64,000 bases of DNA from Pararhizobium sp. YC-54 (GTDB lineage: Bacteria; Pseudomonadota; Alphaproteobacteria; Rhizobiales; Rhizobiaceae). Shown here one piece after another: positions 19,075 to 27,327 of this stretch. Each line of letters begins with the position of its first letter. Within the stretch, counting starts at the first letter, position 1. The notes under the pieces were generated by a model. That model worked only from the letters and a program-made list of their open reading frames with translations. It ran no database searches and was not told the DNA's origin. The stretch is taken from positions 252,087-316,086 of the forward strand of contig NZ_JAOYTH010000007.1 of the NCBI RefSeq assembly GCF_025847205.1, given 5' to 3'. The translations under genes and the position numbers were made by a program.

Positions 19075-19739
19075 TAGTACATTCCTAGCTTGCGGCGAAT
19101 CCAATTCTCGAAGCTGCGGATCAGCGCAGCTGAAAACAGCGAGATGATGAGGAAAACAAGGCCGACGATCGTATATGGTTCAAGATATCGGTAATTCTGA
19201 CCGCCGATTGCGTTAGCAGCCTGCATAAGTTCCGCAACGCCAATGACTGACAGCATGGGCGTGTCCTTGAAGATGCTGATCAGGTAGTTGCCCATCCCCG
19301 CAACGGACGGCGGCAAGGCTTGGGGGAGTATTATTCGACGATAGGCTTGAGCTGGCGACAGATTGATCGCCGTGCAGGCTTCCCACTGTCCCTTGGAAAC
19401 CGATTCAATACCGCCGCGGTAGACTTCCGAGAGGTAGGCCGCATAGTGGAGCCCTATTGCGATCATGCCGGCGACCCAAGGGCTCAAGGAGACCCCATAT
19501 TCCGGCCCGACATAGTAAACAAAGAAAATCTGGAGAACGAGCGGGGTGGATCTGAGAAACTCCACCACTTCTCGCACAGTAACAGTCAAACTCCGAAAAC
19601 GCGTACGCTGAGCCATAGCAAAGATCAGCCCAAGAACTGCGGCTATGGCATAACCGATGCCCGCCGCCATGAGCGTGTTGACCGTCGCCCAAAGCATTCG
19701 AGGAAGGATTTCTACTGTGAATTGCCAATCCCACTGCAT
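19074..19739 (-). CDS. ehuD: ABC transporter permease, EhuD-like
   Basis: This is one of two permeases of the polar-amino-acid-type importer. The product is 221 residues with five membrane helices. The HAAT-family features are VVEFLRSTPLVLQIFFVYY, YRGGIESVSKGQWEA and QAYRRIILPQALPPSVAG (the EAA loop). It lies 1 base after the other permease gene and overlaps the ATPase gene. The symbol is given by analogy with the ehuABCD cluster and is tentative. Confidence 0.83.
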   Translation of the reverse strand: MQWDWQFTVEILPRMLWATVNTLMAAGIGYAIAAVLGLIFAMAQRTRFRSLTVTVREVVEFLRSTPLVLQIFFVYYVGPEYGVSLSPWVAGMIAIGLHYAAYLSEVYRGGIESVSKGQWEACTAINLSPAQAYRRIILPQALPPSVAGMGNYLISIFKDTPMLSVIGVAELMQAANAIGGQNYRYLEPYTIVGLVFLIISLFSAALIRSFENWIRRKLGMY

Positions 19740-19740
19740 T

Positions 19741-20406
19741 TCACGCCCTCCCCATTCGGCGAGCCATGATACGCTCTAGAGATCGCATGGTTGGCGTAAT
19801 CAGAAAGCGGGCGAAGACGTAATAGATGATCAGCGCGGTACCGAAGGTCCAAGTGGACAAGTAAGTTGAACTGTTCATCTGCTTTGCCTCGAACATCAGG
19901 TCTGGCACAGCAATAAGCGCAACAAGCGCGGTGCTCTTCAGCAGCTCGATCACCAGGTTGCCCCAAGCAGGAAGCATAATGACGAACGCCTGCGGAATAA
20001 TAATTCGCAGCATTCTCTTCGACGAGCTCATAGACAGCGCGTATGCTGCCTCCCATTGGCCGCGAGGGACGGATTTGATAGCACCGTGCACAAGCTGTGC
20101 ACCATAGGCTCCCGTGTTGAGGCCCACGGCCAGGAAGCCGGTTAGGAAAGGATCAAGGGTCACGCCAAACAATGGCAAGACGTAGAACAGCCAAAAAAGC
20201 TGCACCAGAAGCGACGTTCCCCGAAAGAACTCGACATATACGACGGCGATGGCTTTCAGCACCATCGTGCGGGATAGCAGCAAAAGACCGGCTAGATGCG
20301 CAAGGAAGACTGCCAATGCTAGGGAACAGACGAACTGTTCCGCAGTGACAAGCGCGCCATCGAGAAAACGGCCGCCATACTCTGAAAGGAATGAGATGTA
20401 GGTCAT
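19741..20406 (-). CDS. ehuC: ABC transporter permease, EhuC-like
   Basis: This is the second permease of the polar-amino-acid-type importer. The product is 221 residues. Family features are VYVEFFRGTSLLVQLFWLFY, HGAIKSVPRGQWEAAYAL and KRMLRIIIPQAFVIMLPAWG (the EAA loop). It pairs with the EhuD-like permease downstream, and the binding-protein gene lies 64 bases upstream. The symbol is tentative. Confidence 0.83.
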   Translation of the reverse strand: MTYISFLSEYGGRFLDGALVTAEQFVCSLALAVFLAHLAGLLLLSRTMVLKAIAVVYVEFFRGTSLLVQLFWLFYVLPLFGVTLDPFLTGFLAVGLNTGAYGAQLVHGAIKSVPRGQWEAAYALSMSSSKRMLRIIIPQAFVIMLPAWGNLVIELLKSTALVALIAVPDLMFEAKQMNSSTYLSTWTFGTALIIYYVFARFLITPTMRSLERIMARRMGRA

Positions 20407-20470
20407 TGAGGCTCACTTCAAAGGTCTGGGCGAGCTGCGATCATAGCAGCCCGCCCGCACCTTGGGAGGT

Positions 20471-21316
20471 TTATCTGTTCGCACAAATCCAGTCGGTCTT
20501 TGCGTCACCGGGAAGCTGAGCCTTGGTATATTCGAACTTGCTCACAGCTTCGAGCATCTCCGGTGTGCCAAGATACTTGGCCTGCGCCTCGTTGTAAGCC
20601 TTCAGAAAGTCTTTGTCGTCTTTTTTGAAGGCGATCGCGACCCAGTTGAAGGTCGATTCCGGAAGTGCCGCCGGATCAGTAACCTCAACCTCACCGCCTG
20701 AACTTTTGGCGAGATCCTTCATCGCGAAATCGTTGCCAGCGCCAGCGTCCGCTCGGCCCGCCTTTACTGCCGCCAAGACTTCGGTCAGGCTCGGAACCTG
20801 CATGATCTTGCTTTCGGAGACACCTTCCTTCATGGCGGCGTCAGCATTCACAAAGCCGGCGACCGTGACCATCGTGGCATCTTTCTGCTCGATGTCCTGA
20901 TAGTTCGTAATGCCCTTTGGATTGCCCTTCTTTACAATGAACGAGTCGCCGAATTTGCCCATCGGCTCGGCGAAGGCTACGTTCTTGCAACGCGGTGCAG
21001 TGATGTACATGCCGCCGGTGATGATATCGAAGCGTCCGGCCTGCAGACCGGGGATGAGGCCGCCCCAATCGGTTACAACGGGCTCGATGTTCGTGTAGCC
21101 CATCGACTTCAGAACGCCCAGGGCCAGCGCATTCGCGAATCCAAGTGGCTCGTTCTTGTCACCTGGATACGCCCACGGAATCTCGTGCGCGAACCCGATA
21201 CGGATCGGCTTCCCAGCCTTGGCACTTTCAGTAAGTGCATCGGCGTGAGCGGAAGCTGCTCCAAGAAACAGGGTTGCGGCTGCAGCGGCTGCAGCGAAGA
21301 TTTTATTCATTTTCAT
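20471..21316 (-). CDS. ehuB: Periplasmic binding protein, EhuB-like
   Basis: This is the periplasmic receptor of the Ehu-type importer. The product is 281 residues with a signal peptide ending GAASAHADA. The SBP_bac_3 domain contains VTDWGGLIPGLQAGRFDIITGG followed by MYITAPRCKNVAF, a segment typical of EhuB. The ATG at 21316 is chosen for the strong GGGGGAAC just upstream; an in-frame extension of 24 residues has no such site. It heads the importer operon and is divergent from the M24 hydrolase 2 gene. EhuB similarity suggests a cyclic amidine, betaine-like or amino-acid ligand, but the cluster lacks other ectoine genes. Confidence 0.83.
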   Translation of the reverse strand: MKMNKIFAAAAAAATLFLGAASAHADALTESAKAGKPIRIGFAHEIPWAYPGDKNEPLGFANALALGVLKSMGYTNIEPVVTDWGGLIPGLQAGRFDIITGGMYITAPRCKNVAFAEPMGKFGDSFIVKKGNPKGITNYQDIEQKDATMVTVAGFVNADAAMKEGVSESKIMQVPSLTEVLAAVKAGRADAGAGNDFAMKDLAKSSGGEVEVTDPAALPESTFNWVAIAFKKDDKDFLKAYNEAQAKYLGTPEMLEAVSKFEYTKAQLPGDAKTDWICANR

Positions 21317-21526
21317 GAGTTCCCCCTTTTTTCGGGCTTCGTGCAAAATTGCTCTATTGGTGTACCACTCATTCTCAGTTAAGCGCAAGAGAAAGTTTTC
21401 TTCGCCCTTTTATCAGGCAACGCGCCTACGAAATCAGCGTTTAGCAAAATGGATGTTGCGCGGTTGGCGAACCTAAGCTACGAAAAGGTATACCTATCTG
21501 CAATGCCAACACCTGTGAGGTTTTCG
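21317..21526. promoter_or_regulatory. Divergent promoter region with GTRTAC-core dyads
   Basis: This region separates the divergent ehuB-like and M24 hydrolase 2 genes. TGGTGTACCA (21358-21367, half-sites TGGT/ACCA) lies 42 bases upstream of the binding-protein start. AGGTATACCT (21486-21495), a perfect 10-bp palindrome, lies 32 bases upstream of the M24 start. Together with TGTATACA at 16346 they form a set of GTATAC/GTGTAC-centred dyads fitting FadR-type GntR operators. The second site falls inside the longer reading of the M24 gene, which argues for the shorter start. Confidence 0.5.
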
Positions 21527-22684
21527 ATGGCTTATGAAACGGCGTTTCCAAAAGAAGAACTTGATCGTCGCATTGCGAAGGCACGTGATGCCCTTGCAGC
21601 AAACAACCTGGACGGCATCGTTATCGCGGTTCCCGAGAACATCTATTATTTGACAGGCCTGGATCATTGGGGCTTTTTCGCCGCGCACGTGCTCGTTCTC
21701 AATCGCGACGGCGAAATGGCACTGAGCTGCCGCGCGATGGAGCGGATCACTGTCGAGAACCAGGTAACAAACGCGAAGTTCTATGGTCATAAAGACCACG
21801 AAGAACTCTCAGACTACGTCCATCAGGCGATGAAGGACTTGGGCTTGGCAGGCAAACGGGTCGGACTTGAGAAGCGCAGCCTTTTCCTGACCGCGCGGCA
21901 CGCCGAACGCATTCAGAATGACCAGACAGGCGTCGAGTGGGTGGATGCCTCCGGGATTCTGGACGACATCCGCCTCATCAAATCGCCTTTGGAAATGGAA
22001 TACACCCGAAAGGCGGCCCACGCCGTCGACATGGGTACGCTGGCGGCGGTCGACGCCGTTTGCGACGGAGCTTCGGACTATGAAGTCGCCGCCGCATACC
22101 ATAGCAAGATGATCCTGGAAGGCAGTGAGTATCCAGGCTTTGGTCCGTTTATTCGTCCGACGAGCCGTCTCGGCGAGGAGCACACGACTTGGCGTGGTGA
22201 CATTTTCCGCAACGGCGATGCGGTGTTTCTGGAAACATGCGCCGCCTATCGGAAGTATCAGTCACCAATGGGTCGTCTCGTCTATGTCGGTAGCGCGCCC
22301 AAGGGTGTCGAGGAATCAGCAGAACTTGCCATCCGCGGCATGAAAGCCATTTGCGAAGCCCTCAAGCCTGGCGCCAATGCTGGCGATGCTTACGATGCAT
22401 GGCGCGAAGTTGCCGCGAGCGCCGGATTGATCGACTACCACCGCCATCATTGCGGCTATCTCGTTGGCATCGGCTTCCCGCCGAGCTGGACCGGCGGATC
22501 GATGGTTACGAGCCTGTTCCCGAAGTCGACGCGTAAGATTGAAGTCGGCATGGTTGTCCACGCTCACTCCTGGTTCACGAACACCAAGGTGGCCGACTAC
22601 TTCATCTCCAACACGGTCATGGTCACGGAAAACGGTGGTGAAATTCTCACCAACAAAACTCCCGAAACTCTCATTATCCGCTAA
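21527..22684 (+). CDS. Creatinase/M24-fold hydrolase 2, DoeA-like, no metal site
   Basis: The product is a 385-residue creatinase-fold hydrolase resembling ectoine hydrolase DoeA/EutD. The N-terminal domain has PENIYYLTGLDHWGFFAAHV. In the catalytic domain both metal-binding Asp positions are replaced (FLETCAAY and SPMGRLVYV), and the HHCGYLVGIGFPPSWTGG segment is of the DoeA type. GAGG six bases before ATG 21527 supports this start; ATGs at 21503 and 21449 give 8 or 26 extra residues. It is followed by the GatC-like and amidase genes. DoeA opens the ectoine ring, but the deacetylase DoeB that normally follows is missing, so the real substrate is likely different. Confidence 0.8.
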   Translation: MAYETAFPKEELDRRIAKARDALAANNLDGIVIAVPENIYYLTGLDHWGFFAAHVLVLNRDGEMALSCRAMERITVENQVTNAKFYGHKDHEELSDYVHQAMKDLGLAGKRVGLEKRSLFLTARHAERIQNDQTGVEWVDASGILDDIRLIKSPLEMEYTRKAAHAVDMGTLAAVDAVCDGASDYEVAAAYHSKMILEGSEYPGFGPFIRPTSRLGEEHTTWRGDIFRNGDAVFLETCAAYRKYQSPMGRLVYVGSAPKGVEESAELAIRGMKAICEALKPGANAGDAYDAWREVAASAGLIDYHRHHCGYLVGIGFPPSWTGGSMVTSLFPKSTRKIEVGMVVHAHSWFTNTKVADYFISNTVMVTENGGEILTNKTPETLIIR

Positions 22685-22747
22685 GCAGGTGAGCGTGTGG
22701 CTTCGACAACGAAGCCGCACGCTTGCGTTTCACTCCGTGAGGACCAG

Positions 22748-22957
22748 ATGCAGAAACTTCAAAAAGAAACATTGACCGGAATTTGTACTCAGATGGCATC
22801 GCACACCTGGTCAGATGCGGAGATCAATGAGCTCGTCGACCCGCAGTTGGGCATAATCACCGGGTTCCAGGATTTGCTGAATGAGCTTGAACAGCTCCGG
22901 AAGATTGATCTCGGCACGACCCCGCCGGCGATGGGCGTTCAAGGTGAATCGAAATGA
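22748..22957 (+). CDS. GatC/AtzG-like small amidase partner
   Basis: The product is a 69-residue acidic helical protein. Its C-terminal half, LNELEQLRKIDLGTTPPAMGV, matches the GatC pattern in which a helix ends in LxxID followed by a P-rich turn. AtzG, the small partner of the 1-carboxybiuret hydrolase AtzE, has this same design. It overlaps the amidase gene by 4 bases (ATGA), so the two are translationally coupled and probably form a complex. An upstream in-frame start at 22697 exists but does not have this context. The call is from pattern reading only. Confidence 0.65.
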   Translation: MQKLQKETLTGICTQMASHTWSDAEINELVDPQLGIITGFQDLLNELEQLRKIDLGTTPPAMGVQGESK

Positions 22958-24360
22958 CTGACAATATTGCATTCAAAGATGTGAAAGGCCTGAAAGAGCT
23001 CATTTCATCCGGCGAGATCACGCCGGCGGAACTTGTCGACGTATTCGCTGAGCGGATCGATCGCTACAACGGCATTTCGAAGGCATTCATCACGCCGACG
23101 CCTGAAGATGCCAAGAAGCAGGCCGCAGATCTTTCACGCGACGACCTGAGCGCCTCCCCCTTCGCCGGGATTCCATATGCGTCAAAAGACTTGTTCGATG
23201 TTAAGGGGGTTCTCACCTCCGCAGGCTCGAAAGTCTTTCACGATCGCGTAGCATCCTCCGATGCTTTTGCAATATCGAAGCTTCGGAATGCGCACGCCAT
23301 TAGCTTGGGCAAAACCAACCTTCACGAGTTTGCCTACGGCGCGACGGGCGAGAACGAGGTTTATGGCACCTGTGTAAATGCCTACGACACGACCCGGCTC
23401 GCCGGTGGCTCGTCCAGCGGATCGGCTGCGGCTGTGGCATTCGGGCTGGTCCCCGCTGCACTTGGGACCGACACGGGCGGCTCAGTCCGCGCACCGGCTG
23501 CACTCAACGGTCTGGTGGGTCTTAAGCCGACGATCGGGCGTGTCCCCACTACTGGCGTCGTTCCGTACTGCTGGACGCTCGATCATGTCGGCTTGATGAC
23601 GAGGACTATCGAGGACTGTGCGGATCTGCTTGGTATTGTTGCTGGATACGATTCGTCAGATTCGGCTTCCGTGAACCGGCCTGTAGAAGACTACACTTCT
23701 GCACTTGGTCAGGATATCGCGGGGTTACGTGTCGGCATACCTCGCAATTTCTATTATGATCGGGCTGATGACGAAATTCTCGCCGAGCTTGAGAGAGTGA
23801 AGGAGTTCCTGGCATCAGCGGGAGCGGTTTTGGTTCCTGTCACATTCCCAGATATGGAGCATAGCCGAACGGTCTCGCTGACCGTGCAGATGCCGGAAGC
23901 TCTAAGTGCCCATTCGGCCTACGTGCAGGAACGAGGTGAGCTTTACGGTACCGATTTCCGCGCCGGCCTTGCTCTCGGGCAATGTATTCTTGCAGAGCAC
24001 TATGTCAAAGCGAAGCGCTTCGTAGAGGTTTATCGCCAGGAAACCAACAAGCTCTTCGATGAGGTCGACGTGATCCTCACACCCGCGACCCCTGAAATCG
24101 CACAAAAGCTTGGGACAGTTAAGGTCACCAGAAATGGCGTCAGCGAGGCGATCGGTAACGCGATTACGCGATACACGACTTTCTTCAACATGACGGGTCA
24201 CCCCGCGCTGACCATGCCGTGTGGGATGCACTCGGAGGGGCTTCCAATCGGGCTGCAGCTGGTAGGTCGATACTTCGATGAAAGGACGATCCTGCAAACA
24301 GCGTATGCTATCGAGCGGAGCGGTCGCTTTTCCATCCCACTACCACGCTTGGCTGTGTGA
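22954..24360 (+). CDS. Amidase-signature amidohydrolase
   Basis: The product is a 468-residue amidase-signature (GatA/AtzE-type) enzyme that hydrolyses an amide bond. The Ser-cisSer-Lys triad is complete: Lys in PYASKDLFDV, cis-Ser in GGSSSGSAAAV and the nucleophile Ser in GTDTGGSVRAPAAL. It begins in an ATGA overlap with the GatC-like gene. With M24 hydrolase 2 it would act on a product of ring or C-N opening. It is not the glutamyl-tRNA amidotransferase, since gatB is absent and the context is catabolic. The 3' end is next to a small unknown gene. Confidence 0.9.
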   Translation: MTDNIAFKDVKGLKELISSGEITPAELVDVFAERIDRYNGISKAFITPTPEDAKKQAADLSRDDLSASPFAGIPYASKDLFDVKGVLTSAGSKVFHDRVASSDAFAISKLRNAHAISLGKTNLHEFAYGATGENEVYGTCVNAYDTTRLAGGSSSGSAAAVAFGLVPAALGTDTGGSVRAPAALNGLVGLKPTIGRVPTTGVVPYCWTLDHVGLMTRTIEDCADLLGIVAGYDSSDSASVNRPVEDYTSALGQDIAGLRVGIPRNFYYDRADDEILAELERVKEFLASAGAVLVPVTFPDMEHSRTVSLTVQMPEALSAHSAYVQERGELYGTDFRAGLALGQCILAEHYVKAKRFVEVYRQETNKLFDEVDVILTPATPEIAQKLGTVKVTRNGVSEAIGNAITRYTTFFNMTGHPALTMPCGMHSEGLPIGLQLVGRYFDERTILQTAYAIERSGRFSIPLPRLAV

Positions 24361-24361
24361 C

Positions 24362-24562
24362 ATGTCGACGAACTTGTTCGGATCACTGGTCAAAGCTGCA
24401 CGTGGGTTGATTTCCGCGCGCTCATTGCCTCGCACTCAACGCCCCGTCATTTTGGGTACCGGCCTTCCCGAGGCGCTGCGTCTGGTGGGGCCAAGGTGCA
24501 ATGAAGAATTCATTCTTCACGTGGCCAAGTCCATCGAAGAACGTGAAGCCGCGAAGGTCTGA
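24362..24562 (+). CDS. Small protein of unknown function
   Basis: The product is a 66-residue protein (MSTNLFGSLVKAARGL...), starting two bases after the amidase stop, so it is probably translated by coupling. It has a basic, amphipathic N-terminus and an acidic C-terminal helix (HVAKSIEEREAAKV). No family is recognised. The operon ends just after it, at a strong terminator. It may be a subunit or a chance frame. Confidence 0.4.
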   Translation: MSTNLFGSLVKAARGLISARSLPRTQRPVILGTGLPEALRLVGPRCNEEFILHVAKSIEEREAAKV

Positions 24563-24565
24563 CGA

Positions 24566-24584
24566 TTCGCGAACTGTTCGCGAA
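24566..24584. repeat. 19-bp palindrome TTCGCGAAC-T-GTTCGCGAA
   Basis: Nine bases are perfectly mirrored around a single T. The same bases also read as two direct copies of TTCGCGAAC two bases apart. It lies right after the last gene of the amidase operon and before its terminator. It could be a second hairpin or a regulator site for the facing AraC-type gene. Confidence 0.6.
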
Positions 24585-24600
24585 CAAACTTCTTAGTTGA

Positions 24601-24632
24601 GCGTCCGGGCAAGGCCCGGACGCTTCGTTTTT
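24601..24632 (+). terminator. Rho-independent terminator of the amidase operon
   Basis: A 10-bp GC stem (GCGTCCGGGC / GCCCGGACGC) with a 3-base loop is followed by TTCGTTTTT. It fits a strong intrinsic terminator on the plus strand. The AraC-type gene ends just beyond on the other strand. Confidence 0.85.
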
Positions 24633-24646
24633 GGTTGCGAGTAAGG

Positions 24647-25612
24647 TCAGCGCACGACCGTCATGTCACGTCGACTGTCGATCCGGCGCTGTCGCGGCGT
24701 TATCTTGAACTGATCGCGGAAAGCTCGGGAAAAATGCGAAAGACTGGAAAAACCCGAAGCAACGGCCACCTCGGTGATCGGCAACGTCGATTGCTGCAGA
24801 AGTTCGTTCGCTTTCGCTAGACGCAACCGCCTATAGAATTGCATGATGGGCTCGCCAATTTGCTCGCTGAAAAGCCGCTGGAGTTGGCGCGAACTCAAGC
24901 CGGACAAATCAGCGATTTGCTGCTCCGTCAAAGGATCAGCCAGGTGACTAGCCATGAGGTCGGTCGCCGCGACTAAAGCCGGATGACTGATCGACAGTTG
25001 CTGAGCAAGACTTGATTTAGAAGGATCATTCGCCATCCTCATCTGGGTATGAATGAACCAGTCGCTCACGGCTTGAGCGAACTTGGTCCCGTGTTCGGAG
25101 GCCACGATTGCGAGCATCATATCAAGGGCCGAAACCCCACCAGCGCAGGTGTACCGGTCGCGGTCGATCACGAACAGTCGACGTTCGACAAGGAAGTCGG
25201 ACGACAGCTCTTGTAGAGCCTCGATGTGCTGCCAGTGGACTGCGAACCTTCGATTTTCCATTAGACCTAGCCGCGCAAGTATCGCCGGTCCGCCGGAGAT
25301 GCCGCCTAGCTTGACATTTCGCCCACTTAGTCGCCGCAGGTATCGATTGAGCTCGGGATCTTCGTAACTCATCGGATTGCCGCCCGCGACGACCAGAACG
25401 ATATCGTAGTCCAGGCCCGCGTCAGTCAAGGGAAGCGTCTCAAACTCACCTCCTGCAGTTGAGCGTGCCCTACCTCCGCCTGTCGAGAGGAAGCTGATGT
25501 CGTAGAGCTTTTGTCCGGCAAGGTGGTTTGCAGCTCTCAACGGTTCGACCGCAGAGGCTGTGGCCATAAGAGAGTAGCCGGCTGTCAGAATGAATGCGAC
25601 GTGCATAGCCAT
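24647..25612 (-). CDS. AraC/GlxA-family regulator (GbdR/SouR-like)
   Basis: This is a transcription activator with an N-terminal DJ-1/PfpI-like (GATase1) domain and C-terminal tandem AraC helix-turn-helix. The product is 321 residues. The N-terminal domain includes YDIVLVVAGGNP and RYTCAGGVSALDMMLAIV, a GlxA-type signature, and the C-terminus has DLSGLSSRQLQRLF and VASGFSSLSHFSRAFRDQF. Pseudomonas GbdR and SouR, of this family, activate sarcosine and glycine-betaine catabolism. This gene is divergent from soxBDAG, so the role as its activator is a strong inference. The effector is probably sarcosine or a related methylamine acid. ATG 25606 is a close alternative start. Confidence 0.87.
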   Translation of the reverse strand: MAMHVAFILTAGYSLMATASAVEPLRAANHLAGQKLYDISFLSTGGGRARSTAGGEFETLPLTDAGLDYDIVLVVAGGNPMSYEDPELNRYLRRLSGRNVKLGGISGGPAILARLGLMENRRFAVHWQHIEALQELSSDFLVERRLFVIDRDRYTCAGGVSALDMMLAIVASEHGTKFAQAVSDWFIHTQMRMANDPSKSSLAQQLSISHPALVAATDLMASHLADPLTEQQIADLSGLSSRQLQRLFSEQIGEPIMQFYRRLRLAKANELLQQSTLPITEVAVASGFSSLSHFSRAFRDQFKITPRQRRIDSRRDMTVVR

Positions 25613-25802
25613 TAGGGTCCGTGGATACTGTCAAATGAAACGGTCAATAGTGGCAGAAAATGTATAATTAGCGTCCTTATGAGGCAATAGGACAATGACG
25701 CAACGTGTCATTTTTTGATGGAAATGATCCGACACACGCTCCGTGCGCGGGACGTCGTTCCAGGTCAGATTTACCCGCTTTTCACGTGACAGGACCGGCA
25801 CA
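25613..25802. promoter_or_regulatory. Divergent promoter region, AraC-type gene and soxBDAG
   Basis: This 190-base gap is AT-rich in its middle (25640-25720) and must hold promoters for both directions. The sox side ends with AGGACCGGCACA before the soxB start. Tandem half-sites for the regulator are expected here, but none stands out as a clear repeat by eye. Confidence 0.5.
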
Positions 25803-27041
25803 ATGGTTTTTGCGCTACTAAAATATGGCATGACGGGCCGGTACCCAGCTCGCCAGGAAATTCCCCTCACGCCTGAGCTCCAACCACATTACGACGTGGT
25901 GATCATCGGCGGCGGTGGCCACGGAGCCTCGCTTGCTTATCACCTCGCCAAGAACCATAACATTCGCAACGTGGCGATCTTGGAAAAGGGGTATCTCGGC
26001 GGCGGCAACACGGCTCGTAACACGACTGTTATCCGATCGAATTATACCGACCAACGGTCAATCAAGTTTTATGCCAAGTCGCTTCGGCTGTACGAGTCTC
26101 TTTCGAACGAACTTGATTACAATATGATGTACTCCAGACGGGGACAGCTAACGCTCTCCCACTCCGATGGGGTCTCACGATCGCTACGATTGCGCGCCGA
26201 CGCAGGCGTTTTCTGTGGCGAGGCTAATGAAATTCTCGATCGCAAGCAGATCAAGGATCTCGTCCCCTCACTCAATCTCGATATCAAAGGCATGCCCATC
26301 CTTTCGGGTCTATGGCATAAAAACGCTGCGATTGCGCGTCACGATGCTGTTGTCTGGGGATACGCGATCAGGGCCTGCGAGCGCGGCGTTGAATTGCATC
26401 AGCGCACCGAAGTCCTTGGAATGGATGTCGCGAACAATAAAGTGACGCGGGTCAGAACAAATCGTGGTGATATCTCTGCTGGTCTCGTTGTTCAATGTGT
26501 TGCAGGGTACTCATCTGTCGTCGCAAAGATGGTCGGCTTGAAATTGCCAATCCGGAGCTATCCGCTTCAGGCAATGGTTACCCATCCAGTTAAGCCATTT
26601 CTTGACCCGATGGTCTCTTCGACAGCGTTGCACTGCTATATTTCGCAGTCCGCGCGAGGAGAGCTCGTGATCGGCGGCGGCTCAGACCCATATGAGCTTT
26701 ACAATACTCGCTCGACCCTTGAACTAAAGGAAGGTCTCGCAGCGTCGGCCTTGGAACTGTTTCCGTTTATCGGTGAGCTCAAGGTGCTCCGTCAATGGGC
26801 AGGCATTACCGACATGACCCCCGACTACAGCCCGATCATGGGGCAAAGTCCGATTTCAAATTATTGGCTCGATGCCGGTTGGGGCACGTGGGGCTTCAAG
26901 GCAACGCCGGCTAGCGGGTACTTCATGGCGCAGGCCATGGCTAACAATCGAGTTCCTGATGAAATCCGACCCTTCCAGCTTGAGCGGTTCGATCGCTTCG
27001 ATCTGGTTAATGAGATGGGTGCTACGGCCGCGAGTCACTGA
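25803..27041 (+). CDS. soxB: Sarcosine oxidase beta subunit
   Basis: SoxB is the flavin-bearing catalytic subunit of heterotetrameric sarcosine oxidase, which oxidatively demethylates sarcosine to glycine. The product is 412 residues, normal for the family. The FAD-binding motif is DVVIIGGGGHGASLAYHLAK near residues 31-50. His180, in the ARHDAVVWGY segment, aligns with the covalent FMN-linking histidine of known enzymes. The C-terminal segment GWGTWGFKATPASG is typical. The ATG at 25803 is chosen for AGGACC upstream. It is the first gene of the soxBDAG operon. Confidence 0.95.
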   Translation: MVFALLKYGMTGRYPARQEIPLTPELQPHYDVVIIGGGGHGASLAYHLAKNHNIRNVAILEKGYLGGGNTARNTTVIRSNYTDQRSIKFYAKSLRLYESLSNELDYNMMYSRRGQLTLSHSDGVSRSLRLRADAGVFCGEANEILDRKQIKDLVPSLNLDIKGMPILSGLWHKNAAIARHDAVVWGYAIRACERGVELHQRTEVLGMDVANNKVTRVRTNRGDISAGLVVQCVAGYSSVVAKMVGLKLPIRSYPLQAMVTHPVKPFLDPMVSSTALHCYISQSARGELVIGGGSDPYELYNTRSTLELKEGLAASALELFPFIGELKVLRQWAGITDMTPDYSPIMGQSPISNYWLDAGWGTWGFKATPASGYFMAQAMANNRVPDEIRPFQLERFDRFDLVNEMGATAASH

Positions 27042-27051
27042 GGAGCCAAAC

Positions 27052-27327
27052 ATGAAGATCATGACATGCCCTCTCAATGGGCCCCGCAACATAACCGAGT
27101 TCCAGTGCCATGGCGAAGTGCATCACGAGGTGGATCCGACAACTGCCAGCGACAAGGAGTGGTCTGACTACCTTTGGATGTCGAACAATACTGCAGGTGT
27201 CGTCCGTGAATGGTGGTGTCATACACCGTCCAATTATTGGTTTCTTGCTGAGCGAAACACAGTGACAGACGAGATTTTAGCCACCTTTGCCGTGCCTGCA
27301 GACGGCCCGTTGGGAGAGGTGAAATGA
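27052..27327 (+). CDS. soxD: Sarcosine oxidase delta subunit
   Basis: SoxD is the small zinc-binding subunit of heterotetrameric sarcosine oxidase. The product is 91 residues. It carries MTCPLNGPRNITEFQCHGE at the N-terminus and VVREWWCHTPSNYWFLAER at the C-terminus, whose cysteine and histidine residues are the usual zinc ligands. AGGAGCC lies before ATG 27052. The 3' end overlaps soxA by 4 bases (ATGA). Confidence 0.94.
   Translation: MKIMTCPLNGPRNITEFQCHGEVHHEVDPTTASDKEWSDYLWMSNNTAGVVREWWCHTPSNYWFLAERNTVTDEILATFAVPADGPLGEVK

Noticed and set aside
20471..22684. Ectoine catabolic cluster (ehu/eut/doe)
   Set aside because: The importer and M24 hydrolase look Ehu/DoeA-like, but the deacetylase DoeB, the transaminase and the AsnC/DoeX regulator are absent, and the region feeds sarcosine oxidase. 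I kept the family names but not the pathway.
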